This document shows, in pieces, positions 34,040 through 46,787 of a DNA stretch of 64,000 nucleotides. Within the stretch, counting starts at the first letter, position 1. Every line of letters starts with the position of its first letter. A program made the translations under genes and the position numbers. Under the pieces are notes generated by a model, which saw only the letters and a list, made by a program, of their open reading frames with translations, had not been told where the DNA came from and ran no database searches. This stretch comes from Spodoptera frugiperda (lineage: Eukaryota; Arthropoda; Insecta; Lepidoptera; Noctuidae). The DNA lies in NCBI RefSeq assembly GCF_023101765.2, contig NC_064218.1, positions 8,494,001 through 8,558,000 on the forward strand, in the 5' to 3' direction.

Positions 34040-34045
34040 TTTATT
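34040..34045 (-). terminator. Poly(A) signal after the first terminal exon of gene H
   Basis: Minus-strand AATAAA about 125 nt beyond the stop at 34171. Confidence 0.5.
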
Positions 34046-34170
34046 CACATAATTTTAATAACCAGAAGACAACCAAATTAATTGAAAGTACAATCAAAAT
34101 ACTGTACAAGAAGAAATTGAATTTAAATCAGAAGTAATTGGAGTGAAATGCGTTGTTCTTATTAAGTGGT

Positions 34171-37100
34171 TCATTTGCCGCCGCGAGCCAAGGGGTTGTT
34201 GTCTGCAAACATAATAATATGTATCTAAATAAGATTACATAAACAATTATTATACATAATATGTTCTAGCGTTGGTTTCGTCCGTGTTATCAAGAAATAA
34301 TAGCTTAGATATAATCTGTTTTTAGAAATTAAGATTTTTGCCTACAGTGGGTCTTTGCCATTTTCTATATAGGGCCAAAATGTATATAGGGTGTCTGGTA
34401 ATTAGTGAAGGATTTTTTTCTTGGGGGAAAATCATCCAATGACTATTCCGCCTTGGGCGAGCGAGAGGTTTCTGTCTCTGGAACCCTAACCACCCTGTTC
34501 CTTGGACCATGCTTCCGCTACTGGTCCGCAGCTCCGGATCAGTGAAGGATATTTAAATGATTGTACTCATGATTGCAAACAACTTTCCCAAAGAAATATA
34601 CTCATTAATTTTATCACGATAACTAAACAACAAAATTTCGTTAGGCAAGAGGTTGAAAAGTTATCAATTTTCTTTCTACATAACTGGATTTATGTGATGG
34701 TATGGAGTTCCTGGTAAGTTGTTATATATCTAATTATTGGTGTATATACTCACATTGCTTGCCGGGGTATGGGCGGTTGACGAAGGCAGGTGAGATGTCT
34801 GTAAAGAACACTACGTTAGAAAGTCCTGCTCGATACATTTCGTGCAATTTTAATTTACGTTTAGACTTAATAAGATATCAGATTATTGGACTGGTGATAT
34901 TTTACTCGTTTCAGACTTTGTCTTAACTAGGACTATCGGTCATGTACTGATAGTCCCGATAATACTGCTTGTAGTGAGGTATATGGTATAGCGTATTCGG
35001 CGTTCTGAGTGGTTGGTCTATTCGAGACAGCCAATTAGAACGCCAAGCGCTCTCGTTTCGATTTCGTTAAACGTAAAGCAAACTCGTATACAGGCAGGTT
35101 TTGTATAAAATACTCTTCGAGCAGTTTGGCTTCTCTAAGGCTTTTTAGTTTTGTTTTGTTTGTTTACAAAACTAAAATATTACAGTACCTAGGACAGTTT
35201 TTCATCATCATCAACAGCCTATTAATGGCCACTACTGACCAAAGCCTCTTCTCACACGGAGAAGGTTTGCCTCAATGGTACCAGCACAGATTTTAGTGGC
35301 ACTAAATTAATTAATCGTCCTTTTTGAAATAATTATGGAGTTAAATATGTCATAGCACGTCATAAAGACGATTTTTTTAAATACATTCTGAACTATACTT
35401 ACTAGGGAAGGCTGCAAGAAACAAAACAGAATTGCTTTTAGAAAAAAATATAGGTATTTGGTAATAAGACCGCATCTTTTAATCAGCAGATGGGTAATTT
35501 ATAATAATATTAAAATTATATTTAATGTCTAATTTTCACCAGTTTTTGTAAAAGGATCTTAATCAACTGTTTTAATAATAAGTAACCTAACCACTGCCTA
35601 AATATAAAACCTAATATATAATCAGCCTGGCCAGGGAATCGAACCCAACACAAGCTTGTAAACACTTGATCATCAAAGTTGTCAATCTATTTATTTTTTC
35701 TTGTAGGTCTGTTTAAATAGTCTGCTGAAGACACTCACCAGGGCGTTCTGAAACAAAAGAAAAGCAAGTCATTCAATGGTCACTTAACCGAACCTTAAAC
35801 AATTATCGGAACAAAATCGTTACTAAGGAATAGTTTAAGTAATTATTAAATGTCTCTGTGTACTGAATTTAGACCTTTATAGTAAAAATTTTAACCAAAA
35901 ATCATTACTTCATGCTTTACTCAAGACGGGTGTCGAACCCGACTGATGGGTCATAGGTAAGTAGTAGTTAAATTATTTAGATTTGAAATAATACTCACGA
36001 GGGTATGAGGGCTGGCCGAAGAATGGGTCGGCTGTAAAAATAAAAGTTTTCTATATTAGTACATACATATATAGATACGTTTACTTCTATTTTAATTCGT
36101 TTGTTACGACATAAATTCGTAATCACCAGTTTATAATAATTATGAGCCCCTATCATAACTTGAAACTAGTCGAGCAGTCCTCGAATGAGTAATAAAATGA
36201 GCTATAAGTTTATGTTACTATTATAAACCAGCTTCAGCCAGCGGCTGAAGAGATCGTGGCGAAATTTGGAACTGGTATAGATTATAGTCTGGAATAACAC
36301 ATAGGCTAGGCTTTTTATCCCAAGGGAACGCGGACGAAGCCGCGGGTAGAAGCTTGTAGTGCTTAAGTTGATACGATTATTTATACTCACGGTTGGTGAT
36401 CACAACTGAAACAAAAGAAATTTTCAATTAGTACCAGAAAGTTAACATACTTCATTCAAGTACATTATTATAATTTTGGGAAAACAACAGTTGGAAAACG
36501 GGAGGGAATAGTGTCAAGCCTATATTAACCTAATATCTACCTAAATAGAGACATGTTTTATATATTCCTAAACCTGCAAGCGAACACATAAACATGCATG
36601 CATAATAATATTTACAGTAGGTATTAACCTCACATCATCATCCTATGAGAGACGGACATCTTTATTTGATTTTGTCTGGACTTTAAAAGAGACTATGACC
36701 TCTGAGTTTGTTTCGGCATTTCTTCTCAGAGTAGTCGGATAGGAAATGCCGGCCTCATCTAGTTATTTAAGAGATTGACGTGTAAAAGTGTTATTTTATA
36801 ACCTATTTGCAAAATAAATATCATTTATCACTGATGACCGGAGACCACTTCTTGCACGGCGAAGGTTTGACTATTAACCCCACGTTTACTCAAAGCAGGT
36901 TGGGTACAATACGGTAGTTTCCTACTAGACAAATTCAATACTTTAATCGAATTGTCAAAAACTATCTATGAATTTTGTTGGAGATCGCAACTTTTGACGT
37001 CATTTTTTTTTGCTTCAAATAGCATACCTACTTCTCTAAAATTTGGTAGAAAGATTCAATATATAAGTATATCGTCAAATTAATGAATTAAAGTACGATA

Positions 37101-40100
37101 ATCGTACGGATATCGTATTGAAATGTAAAAATAATTTATTGTTGACCTAAGAAATTACCCAATAATGGTACAGGTATTAACATACATTAGGCTTCGGGAG
37201 AGGAGGGCTTGGGGGTCGAGGTTTGGTCGAATCCGAGGATACGTTTTATCTGTGCCGGCGGACTGTGCGCGCGTGCTTCGCGCACAGGGCGGCCGCGCAG
37301 CTCATACGCTCCTAATTTGGGAGAGATCTAAGGTTCACTATACAAGGAAGGTGTATTAATTTGTTAGTAAACGTACCTTGGTCAGGGTTGCCATCTACGA
37401 AATTCACTGAAAATATGAAACGTGATGGTTAGAAGCAAAGCCAAAACATAGCTGTCTATTGCTATGGTAGTATTTTATTATTTAAGATCCAACAATAAAT
37501 GCTGTGATTAGAAACCTTCGATGTTGTTTTAGTTTAAATCTTATGTGCCGTCGCTCGCCACAAGTAAACCATGCTGCATTCACTATTACGTAAGCAGTAG
37601 TTCATTTTAGAAATAGAATTCTTTTTAAAAGAAGTTCAAAGGGCAATGATCCTTTTATTATTATACCAGCATTTGTTGTTAGACCTTATTATCTTAGTAA
37701 AGCATTGGCTCACCAGCAGACGGGTCGTTGGGGTTGTTGTTCACAAAGTTCACTAGAATAAATAAATAATGCGGACGATTAATACAAAGCGAAGCATTTT
37801 TACATAGATAGACAGTTGACAGTGAGAACAGCACAAAATGAAGAAGTGAAATGTACAAAAATGTAAAGAAATCACGTTGTATCTAAGCGTTGCTTTATCC
37901 CTAACTGTTACTATTATTTTGATTAGAAAAGGAAGAAAGAATAAAAGGGTTTATTTATTTAAATAAATGCTCACCGCCAGACGGATTACTGGGGTTGTTG
38001 TTGACAAAGTTCACTAAAAACAATAATTAAAAAAATTAACGACGTATTTTTTTGTAATTTGGAAAATATTTTTTGTTATTAAAAAGTATCTCACCACCGC
38101 TCGGATTACTCGGGTTGTTGTTGACAAAGTTCACTAGAAATAATAATAAAGACTATTATGAGCAAAAATTCCAAAAAAATAATAAAGCATTAATAATTTT
38201 GTTAAGTATTTTGCTCACCGCCGCTTGGATTACTAGGGTCGTTGTTGACAAAGTTCACTAGAAATAATAATAAAGACTATTATGAGCAAAAAATTTCAAA
38301 AAAAAATTGTTATTTAATATTTTAATTAAGTAATTTGCTCACCGCCAGACGGATTACTAGGGTTGGTGTTGACGAAATTAACTAAAAATAATAATAAAGA
38401 CTATTATGAGCAAAAAATTCTAAAATGTAATTAACTATTAATTTATATTGAACTAAGTAATTTGCTCACCGCCAGATGGATTACTAGGGTCGTTGTTGAC
38501 AAAGTTTACTAGAAATAATAATAAAGACTATTATGAGCAAAAAATTCAAAAATAAAATGTATTATTAATTTATATTAAACTAAGTAATTTGCTCACCGCC
38601 GCTTGGGTTATTCGGGTCGCTGTTCACAAAGTTTACTAAAAATAAAATGAACGAAAATGAGTGAAAGAGAATAGAATTGGCTAGCTAAAGAAATGTTAAA
38701 TAATTTTGTTAGTTTTTTAAGGTATTCAGCTTAAAACTGTTCAATTAAAGTTAAATAAATTAATAAAATGTACCGAGATGTAACTAAATAATTATGCCAT
38801 GCTCACCTTGACCGGGGTTGTTGTCATATGGGTTGTTGACAAAGTTCACTAGAATAATATGACCCAAATGAGTAAAGCGTTGATGATACCCGGATAGACA
38901 AATATTTTTATATAAGGTCCTTTTCAATTTAAGACGGATCATTGATGTCCCTTTTTTTAATTGAAGTTGCAAAGATTACTGAACAAGAGTTTCTGAATTG
39001 ATTTTTTGATTAGATATTATAATTGGGTATAAAATTTTCGAAATTCTCAGCAAGTACTAGTGAGTCTAGTATCCATAATGTGCCCATTGCATTTATTATA
39101 GAATCAGTTGTCATTACATGGGCGTTTTATATTATTTTATTCAGGAGGTGCCAGACAAAATAGGACCTTATATAAAATACTTAATGACGTGCTCACCACC
39201 GCCCGGGTTGTTGTTGTCCACAAATTGCACTGCAAATAATAATTATGACCAATATGAGCTAAGCGTTGGTACGGCGCGACGGCAAAACACAAGCGCAAGC
39301 ATTCAAAAGCGAGCATTCTGAGCACTTTTGCTCGAGCATGACTGAATACTTTTTAATTAAATGAGCATTCTGAAGTGATTATTTGGAAATTATTGCGTTA
39401 TACGTTTTAAATAATTATTTGTTATCTTTAGAAAAACCCAGTAAGGATTTAGTTAAGAGTTTATCGCATTTTATAAATGAGTTGATTGATTAATTTGGCA
39501 ATTCCCAATGCTCATGAAAAACATACTGGGCAACGACTAATATTTTTACATTTGTATGAAGATACATCCATAAATTTTTGGCATTTTTCTTATAAATTAT
39601 TCACTTTTGAATGGCTCTTTCCCTACAGCAAATGACGAACAGACGTCAGCACATCAAGCTACTCCAAACTCTCAAATATCTTCACCGGATTCTCAACTTT
39701 ACTATTTCGTAATAAAGTTGATATTTCCAAAAGTAAATAAAATAGATAAATTAACTTGCTCACCGGGTGTCGGTCTGTTATTACCCCATAACCTGCCTGA
39801 AAATAATATGACCTTTGTAAGCAGGTTGTTAAGGAGTGCAACATTTTGCTATAGTGCTGTTTTTAAGCTAAACCTGTGTAGTGCGCTTGTGTTCAGTAGT
39901 AGCAGATCTTCAATTAAATTCCAACTGTATTTCAAAATGTATAACGTTGCAATTGTATTGATTAAACCTAGCGTCTATGCATATTCCTGACATGTGAATG
40001 TTGTGTTCGAAATGCCTGTAATGGATCTGTGCGTGCGTGCAATTTGTATCGTAGAGTTTGTCGTGATACCCACCATGTTACAGACAGACATGCAATGTTA

Positions 40101-41398
40101 ATGCTAGTTAGTGTAAATGATGACATCAGCAGCTTTTACCAAGTTGACTATCTATAAATTGTACGCTTCTCAAAGGGAGAATATAGCCAAAGGATTCTGA
40201 AGTATATTTTAACACCTCCACTATAATTGGAGATGGATATTTGGATTCATCGGAAACAGTAGCAGTGCGATAGTCGCCGTGTCATTTGTCGTGACATGCT
40301 GCTTATGAATATGAGCCTCTAGCATGGCTTGAAACTAGTCGAGTTCCGCGTCCAACATTTACGTGAATAAACCGATAAAAGTTGAAACGAAAGTTATAAG
40401 ATTTAAAGATAATTATCTTGGTTACAACTGCTGTTACCCTTTTATTGACATAAAGCTTACCTTGGCCAGGGTTTGCATTGTCCACGAAGTGAACTGTAAG
40501 TAACGGAATAACTCCCATTAACGATCTTATTCCAAAATCTCTGGATTGATAAAATTTTTGATAATAAATTCGTCAAAAATCAATCATTTTCTGAAGATTT
40601 TGGCATGAGATCGATTATTAATTTTCACCGTAAGTAGTTAGGTACTTGTTTGTAATTAATAAATATATTATTAATAGTAAATAAGGGTACACAATAGGTA
40701 TATTAGTGAAAAACTTACCTTGCCCAGGGTTGTTGCCCTTGCCTGAAAATGAATAAAAAGCACACATAAAGTAAGTTAAGCGTATTTCATCTTAATGATG
40801 AAATAGTTACCTATCATGTTAATTACAACACACAGGTATATTAGGTTAAATAAACAAACAAACAAGATTATGTTAGATACGTATACTCTTTTCATATACG
40901 GTATCTTTTTTCTTTACATTGTTAGTTACATAATAACACACAGTTTTACAATAAGTTAATAACAAATAAAGCAAACAAAATTGTGTGTCGATTTTATTTT
41001 CTGTGTTTCACTGTTTAATGTTTATGTTACATATGTATGTATTTATTTATGTCTCCTAAAAATCTCTAAAAATCAAGATATTTTGTAATGTAGTGGATGC
41101 ATAGAGCATTAAAAAAATAGTTGTTGCTCATTCCGCTTTTTAACTTTAGAACGAGCATTAAATATAATAATTGAACGAGCATTCAAATAAATAAATATTT
41201 TTTAATCAATAGTTTATTTCTAAAGAGACTTTTTCTTATTAATCTAAAGAGTTCAAATATACAGTGTGTTTGAGATAATTATTTTGTTATATTTTTTGAG
41301 TGTTATTATAATATGTAAAAATACGTACCTCTCTGAGCCGAAGCCATGGCAAAGATCGCCAACACGAAGAAAAGCTGAAACACGAAGAACACTTTCAT
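34171..41398 (-). CDS. Gene H: secreted micro-exon gene with 13-residue repeats and Pro-rich tail
   Basis: Nineteen coding exons on the minus strand. They are 41329-41398 (signal exon), 40719-40742, 40461-40493, 39764-39796, 39197-39229, 38807-38848, 38597-38635, 38470-38508, 38343-38381, 38219-38257, 38095-38133, 37975-38013, 37714-37752, 37377-37406, 36391-36405, 35999-36031, 35739-35747, 34754-34798 and 34171-34202. All introns are phase 1 and every internal exon (9-45 nt) is a multiple of three. The product is 223 residues. The signal peptide ends about residue 21 (MKVFFVFQLFFVLAIFAMAS...), then units such as VHFVDNANPGQ, VQFVDNNNPGG and seven VNFVN(N/T/S)(N/D)P(S/N)(N/D)PS(G/A). The tail contains PDPFFGQPSYPQRP and FVNRPYPGKQYNNPLARGGK. 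Each unit has GT/AG sites (mostly gtgagc). Secretion is clear and function unknown. The Pro-rich tail is reminiscent of proline-rich antimicrobial peptides, an inference only. Confidence 0.85.
37975..38640. repeat. Tandem units of about 124 bp, each carrying one micro-exon
   Basis: Exons at 37975, 38095, 38219, 38343, 38470 and 38597 are spaced 120-127 bp. The intron part is repeated too: aataataaagactattatg and agcaaaaa follow four of the exons. The micro-exon array therefore grew by tandem duplication of an exon plus its intron. Confidence 0.88.
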
Positions 41399-41429
41399 TG
41401 TAAACACTGTATATAACTTGAATATCAGT

Positions 41430-41570
41430 TCAAGACTGACTCAGTACACAAAAACACATCCGAATATCGACACATAGTCATTGATACGTTTATCTGTCAG
41501 ATAAGATAACCACGTTATACATTTGAAGTGATTTTTCTAGGCCTTTCCGAAATTTCCTTTAATTAAAGTG
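41430..41570 (-). promoter_or_regulatory. Probable promoter region of gene H
   Basis: A TCAGT initiator (A at about 41437) precedes the ATG by 39 nt. There is no strong TATA 32 bp upstream (only tattcg near 41467). Adjacent GATAAG motifs occur at 41503-41513 (cagataagataacc). A loose kappaB-like GGAAATTTCG lies near 41545-41556 on the minus strand. The last two are only candidates. Confidence 0.35.
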
Positions 41571-41789
41571 TTAATTGCAACTGAATTTGTTTTAATGTCG
41601 TCATGCCTGGATTATATGATTAAAGAGATATTATTAAGTGTGTGAGTCGTGTTTGTATGAGTTTGCTTGTTTTATCACTTGGTTTCTGCGAATAGCAAGC
41701 ATACAAGTCAGTGAAATATCACACAGTATAAGTGAAACAAAGCCGATTTCCACTGTCTGTTCCTGCCTAGATTTTAAAACTACACTACA

Positions 41790-41942
41790 GGGGCCTTAGT
41801 CTGCTATTACAATTGTGTCAGAATGGTCGATCATTGAGCAGTGCAAGAGAGACGAAGCTATGTAGGTTGTATAGCTCCTTCCCTCTTACACTGCTCAATA
41901 ATCGACCATTCTAACACAATTGTAATAGCAGACTAAAGCCCC
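41790..41942. mobile_element. MITE-like perfect hairpin element
   Basis: The left arm ggggccttagtctgctatta plus caattgtgtcagaatggtcg continuing to about 41850 is matched by its reverse complement ending tgctattac...actaaagcccc. Arms are about 60 bp with roughly four mismatches, and the loop is about 30 bp. No coding capacity. Confidence 0.75.
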
Positions 41943-43514
41943 AGGTTTAATGCGCTTTTTTATGGATAGAGCGATTCAAGAGCAATGTTTATGTTACCGC
42001 GGGAAAAGCTATAATTTTAACAAATGGAAGCATTTATTGTTTACAATTTTGCTGTGCTACTTTTTTTGTGGGGGGAAAATCGTTCAATGACTGCTTCTCT
42101 TGAATGAGGCGAAAGGGAGTATCATATCTCTTACTGACTAAAAACCACACCGTTCCTTACTTTGACGATGAACTCGTCTAATTTCAAGCCATGCTAAAGG
42201 CTCATTCATTTATGAGTATTTTCCTTAATAATTAATAATAGTTTTCTTATTAACTGTCTGACTTTTTTCACTGAATTATGATTCAACTTTAGATATAAAA
42301 TAAAATCACGAGCGAACGAAATACCAAGCGAATGAAATCACGTGTGTAACCGGACAAACATAATTTAAATATATAATTATATATGTACACATGAATATTT
42401 TGGCACTTACGACAAACAAAATTATGATTATTAGAAGACTACGGGGAAAAATACCTGTATAAAAAAAACGTGATGTCAAGGACTTTTAGATTAAAGTTAA
42501 ATAGGACCAGTTCCTAATGTTTTCCTAATAATTTAATTATTATTATACAATATTTGGTCAAATTATCTTAACCGACTGGCGATTATGAGGTCTCAGGTTT
42601 GATTCTCGGGTGGAGCAATGTATTTTTAAGATTTTCTCGACTTTCGGGTATTATTTCTCTACAATGACGTGGATTTAAAATCAAATCATGTGCGGTAGTG
42701 AGTGTTATCACGACATAGTATAAAACGAAGTCGCTTTTTCTGTCTGTCCCTACGTACGTTTAGATCTATTAAATTAATCAACCGATTTTGATGCAGTTTT
42801 TTATACAGATAGAGAGATGTAAGATCAAGGTTTATAAGTATACATGTGTAACATCTATTTATTATCACCTCTTAGTTTAAAAGTATATGTATTGACCTCT
42901 ATCTTCCAATTCTAAGAATAAAAGGTGCAATGTTATTGTATGTAAACACGGATATATATTTAAACATAGCCTTCGTTTAGTGTGTGTCTGTTTGTTCGGT
43001 TGCGTAATAATTTGATTACCCGCTCTGCCATTGTTTGACTACAATAGATTTATTTTGATTTATGTATGTACATTCGGTTTCGGCGTGCTTTGAAACGTTT
43101 TTTTAGTATGTTTTCGTGTGGTTATCTATGTAAACAGTATGTGGTGATAATGTTTGAATAACAAACTATGTCGCGGTATATTTACTTATTGTGGTTCCGG
43201 TTGCGTGTTTTAATTATAACTATTGGTAAAGTAAAAGAAGGAACGGGGTGGTTTTTAGTCAGTAAGAGTCTGACGTTAACTCTTGCCTCACCCAAGGCGG
43301 GTGAAGTCATTGGATGACTTTCCCCCTTAAACAAATAAAGATCTTAAAATATTAAGGACAAAGATGCACACCTACAATGTAATACCAATTTTTCACTGGC
43401 TATGAATTGAGTTTCCTGTAATAATAAGCGGTGAGCGTACTGTGATATATCGGGTTCAATTCCAGACTATTAAGAATTTCAAAAAACATACATCAATCTG
43501 TGTGTTTCACAGTG

Positions 43515-43585
43515 GTGTAGCAGACAACTGCTACACTCATGTCATTGTGGTCGTAAGTACAAACTTACGACCACAATGACATGAG
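43515..43585. repeat. Two stacked perfect hairpins with identical ACAA loops
   Basis: Hairpin 1 (43515-43536) is gtgtagcag-acaa-ctgctacac. Hairpin 2 (43536-43585) has 23-bp perfect arms, ctcatgtcattgtggtcgta plus agt, an acaa loop, then the exact reverse complement. A short atgagatgac repeat follows. Confidence 0.85.
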
Positions 43586-44396
43586 ATGAGATGACATGAC
43601 ATGAAATGACATCGTTAAAAAAATATCGACACAACAGTAAATGAAATAGAATCTTTTAACAACAAAATGGTAACACAATTTACCTTACTTTCAGTACTTA
43701 AGTATAAATCCTATTATTAATGACAGAGAAACACTTGATGGTTAATTATAATTAATGTAACTGCTATGTAGGTACACAAGCTAAACAAACAATGCCGTGA
43801 CACGGAATGGTTTCTGCGTACAATCTCAATTACCTATAAAATACTTTATTTTATCATCTATATCCGTAATCTTTATTTTACATACTTTTTATTAATGAGG
43901 TAACTTGATTATCTATAATTTGTGTCGCGTCTTTTGTTTTTTTATATATGATAGATAGAATATGGAAAGTATTGTAAGCCAGTAGCCACTGCCTTTTTAA
44001 ATTAATGGTCGCAATTGCTACTGCTGCTATTTGCTGAGCAAAAGTTCCCAAGTTTGATTCTCAGGTCTAGAAAAGTGTGTGTATTTTTTTCAGAAGAAGC
44101 CATAGGCTCATTGTCGTGATGCCATATATTGGCTCGATGTCATATGTACATATGATTCGTAACTAATTTAACTGATGGAAAATGTGTCTTATACATACTA
44201 TATTACTTATAAGTATTTTAAGAGACGCACCTCAGTTCACCCTTTTAAAAAATGAAAGCCTTTACGCCTGTTATAAATCTATACTTATAATAAATCTGTA
44301 GAGAGGTCAATTCTGTACATGAAATATATTTCCAAAATAACTATCAGCGGGTGATTAGTGATCGATACTGACACCAAAAATGCAATCAGAAAAATT

Positions 44397-44433
<37 letters not shown>

Positions 44434-44814
44434 ATGTTCTTTATAGAAACAAAAAACTCGACAGATTTCAACGAAACTTGGTACAATTGTTCTTCATACC
44501 CCTGTTATAGTATAAATATCACGCTACGATCTTAGGAGCAGAGCAGTGAAGGGAAATGTTGGGAAAACAGGAGAACTTACTCCATTTTTTAAGCTTCCGT
44601 CGCGTGTGCAGCCTTAATGGTTAAAGCTACACAGAAATCATGTATGACGGAAATGTTCTCCTTAAAATTGTTTAAAAAATATTCCACGACAGCAAATGTC
44701 TATCTCTTATGGTTACTCACAATAACACGTTTACTCCCGATAGCTTAGCAGTTGGAGCTTTCTGATTATATTTGTTACTCTTGTTTATAACACTCTCATT
44801 CATTCATTCATTCA

Positions 44815-45140
44815 ATTAATAAATCTGTAGAAGGTCAATTCTGTTACTGAAAATATGTAAGAATAAATAGCAGGAGGTGTTACTTCGATACCAAACCCAA
44901 ATATGTGATTAAAAATGTTTCCGTCTGTCTGTCTGTCTGTATGTTCAGGCATCACGTGAAAACTAAGTTCGATTTCGATGAAACTTGGTATAATAAATTT
45001 TAGAGGGATCTCTTTAATTATTATGGGCCTCGCCATATTTGGGTCCAAAATATTTACATGTCATTGTCGTAGTTACTCAAAATGATAACTTCCACGCGAA
45101 GACCGACATCCGCGCGGACGGATCGCAGGCGGAAGCTAGT
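44815..45140 (+). mobile_element. Helitron-like non-autonomous element
   Basis: Starts near ttaataaatctgtagaaggt, contains a gtctg microsatellite and gatgaaacttggtataat. It ends in a GC-rich hairpin-prone stretch followed by gcggaagCTAGt, consistent with the CTRR terminus of Helitrons. Similar termini (gggcaaaagctagt) occur at about 57500-57517. A related truncated copy lies at 44285-44640. Confidence 0.45.
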
Positions 45141-46787
45141 ATTTCTTAAATATTTGTGTTTAATTTTTCTTAAAGTTATATCATGTATCTTTAAGTTATC
45201 TAAGGTTATCGTATTTCTGTATTTCTATTTTCTAATTATAAATGTAGGTACTGTTATCAATGGTCTGTTTTATATTGTGATAACTTAAATTGCTTAATTA
45301 GTATTGCGTAACTTACAGTAAAGGCTTAAAAAAACAGTAGTGTTGTTGACATAGTAATAACTAATAATATTATAACGTTATGCTTTTTAATAATTGATAC
45401 GGAATATAAAATACATCCAGCAAAAGATCTGGCAATCAAACCCGAAATCCCTCAGTTCAGCAGTCACATTTGCGGTCACTTAACAAACGATACAGTCTAA
45501 CTTGTTAATAAAAAAATACAATAACAGTAGAGAATGCCATTAAGTTCGCCTTATGTACCACTATTTAATTGTATTGTGTACATTAAATATTAAATTAAAT
45601 TAAATAAATAACACTTTGCTTAGCTTTATTGAATTCACCATTTTTTGAGCGGGGAAAATCATCCAATGACTTCTGCCGCCTTGAGTCGAGAGAGAGTGTC
45701 AGGAATTCACCTGCCTACATTTTACATGATAGTCACTGCTATAACAACCCAGCTACCTAAGGTACCTACTGGTGTGTGAGTGAACTGTACGTAAACATCT
45801 ATTCAAGAGATAATCGTTGCGAAAATTGGAGGTCATGGGAACTCAGTACCTAGGTACTTCCATCCTGTTTAGTACCGACTCTACACGTTGTAGTAGATTT
45901 GAGTAATTTATGAAATTAAATTAGTAATTTAGGGATTGTGTGCTTTTGTAAAATATGGAACTAAATAAAGTAAAACGTAAATTAGTCAACAATGAATAAA
46001 GAGTAGCAGCCCGACAGTCGTGTGTCGCGGAATGCTGCTCATGAATATGAGCCCCTAGCATGGCTTGAAACTAGTCGAGTTCCTTGTCAAACAGTTACGT
46101 GAGTTAGCCGATAACATAATAATTAATTTAGTCAACAATGCCTATCATTCTACAAAAACAAGAAACGTAAGCGTTTTTCACGCTGATTTTCTGTGAGGCC
46201 GTGGTATCACTTTGAGCCGACTCATTCGTGGCCGAAGCATGGCTCGGACACATAAATAAATATTTAAATCATCTCCAATGGATATGTGTAGGTAATATCT
46301 AAGTAAATACATAAACCTATTGAATATTTTAAGATAAAATATTTACATTTCCTTTGATAAATTGTGACAGGATTTTATCGAAATCATTGGGATGTTATGT
46401 TATCTCTTTCGTAGTTTGATCAGAACATAGTTTTATTTTGTTTGATATACAAGACATTGTTCACGCATTACTCATGTGATTATCCTTGGTAAATAGTGTT
46501 AGAGTCTACTACCTATTTAATATTTTGAGAAAATGACAAATGAATAAAGACATCTATTTACGTCTAGATACTTATGGACCTATGAATGTACCTATTTAAA
46601 ACTTATATACGTATTAAATTCGGTTTTTTTTCTCACAAAAATAATCTCAAAATCCAGACAAAACAATATTAAAACATTTTCAGTTATTCCCTTAATCTTT
46701 ATAATTCATGTTTTAAAATGATTACAAGAAAAACTATGTAGGCAAATTTACTTTCCGAAACACAGAAAAATAAATTAAACTCACCAA

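Larger units (their letters stand above)
41943..46787. other. Intergenic repeat-rich region upstream of gene H
   Basis: Contains degenerate tRNA-SINE pieces (42560-42640, 44010-44160), dispersed repeats at 42060-42170, 43230-43335 and 45640-45710, and stacked hairpins (43515-43585). Helitron-like elements (44285-44640, 44815-45140) carry TCTG microsatellites, notably 44399-44432. A repeat at 46030-46110 is shared with 40305-40385 (gcttgaaactagtcgagttc). No gene is supported apart from the orphan exon below. Confidence 0.5.

Noticed and set aside
37975..38640. CRISPR array or simple satellite
   Set aside because: Regularly spaced repeats, but each unit holds an in-frame exon with splice sites and the repeat covers the whole unit; the genome is eukaryotic.
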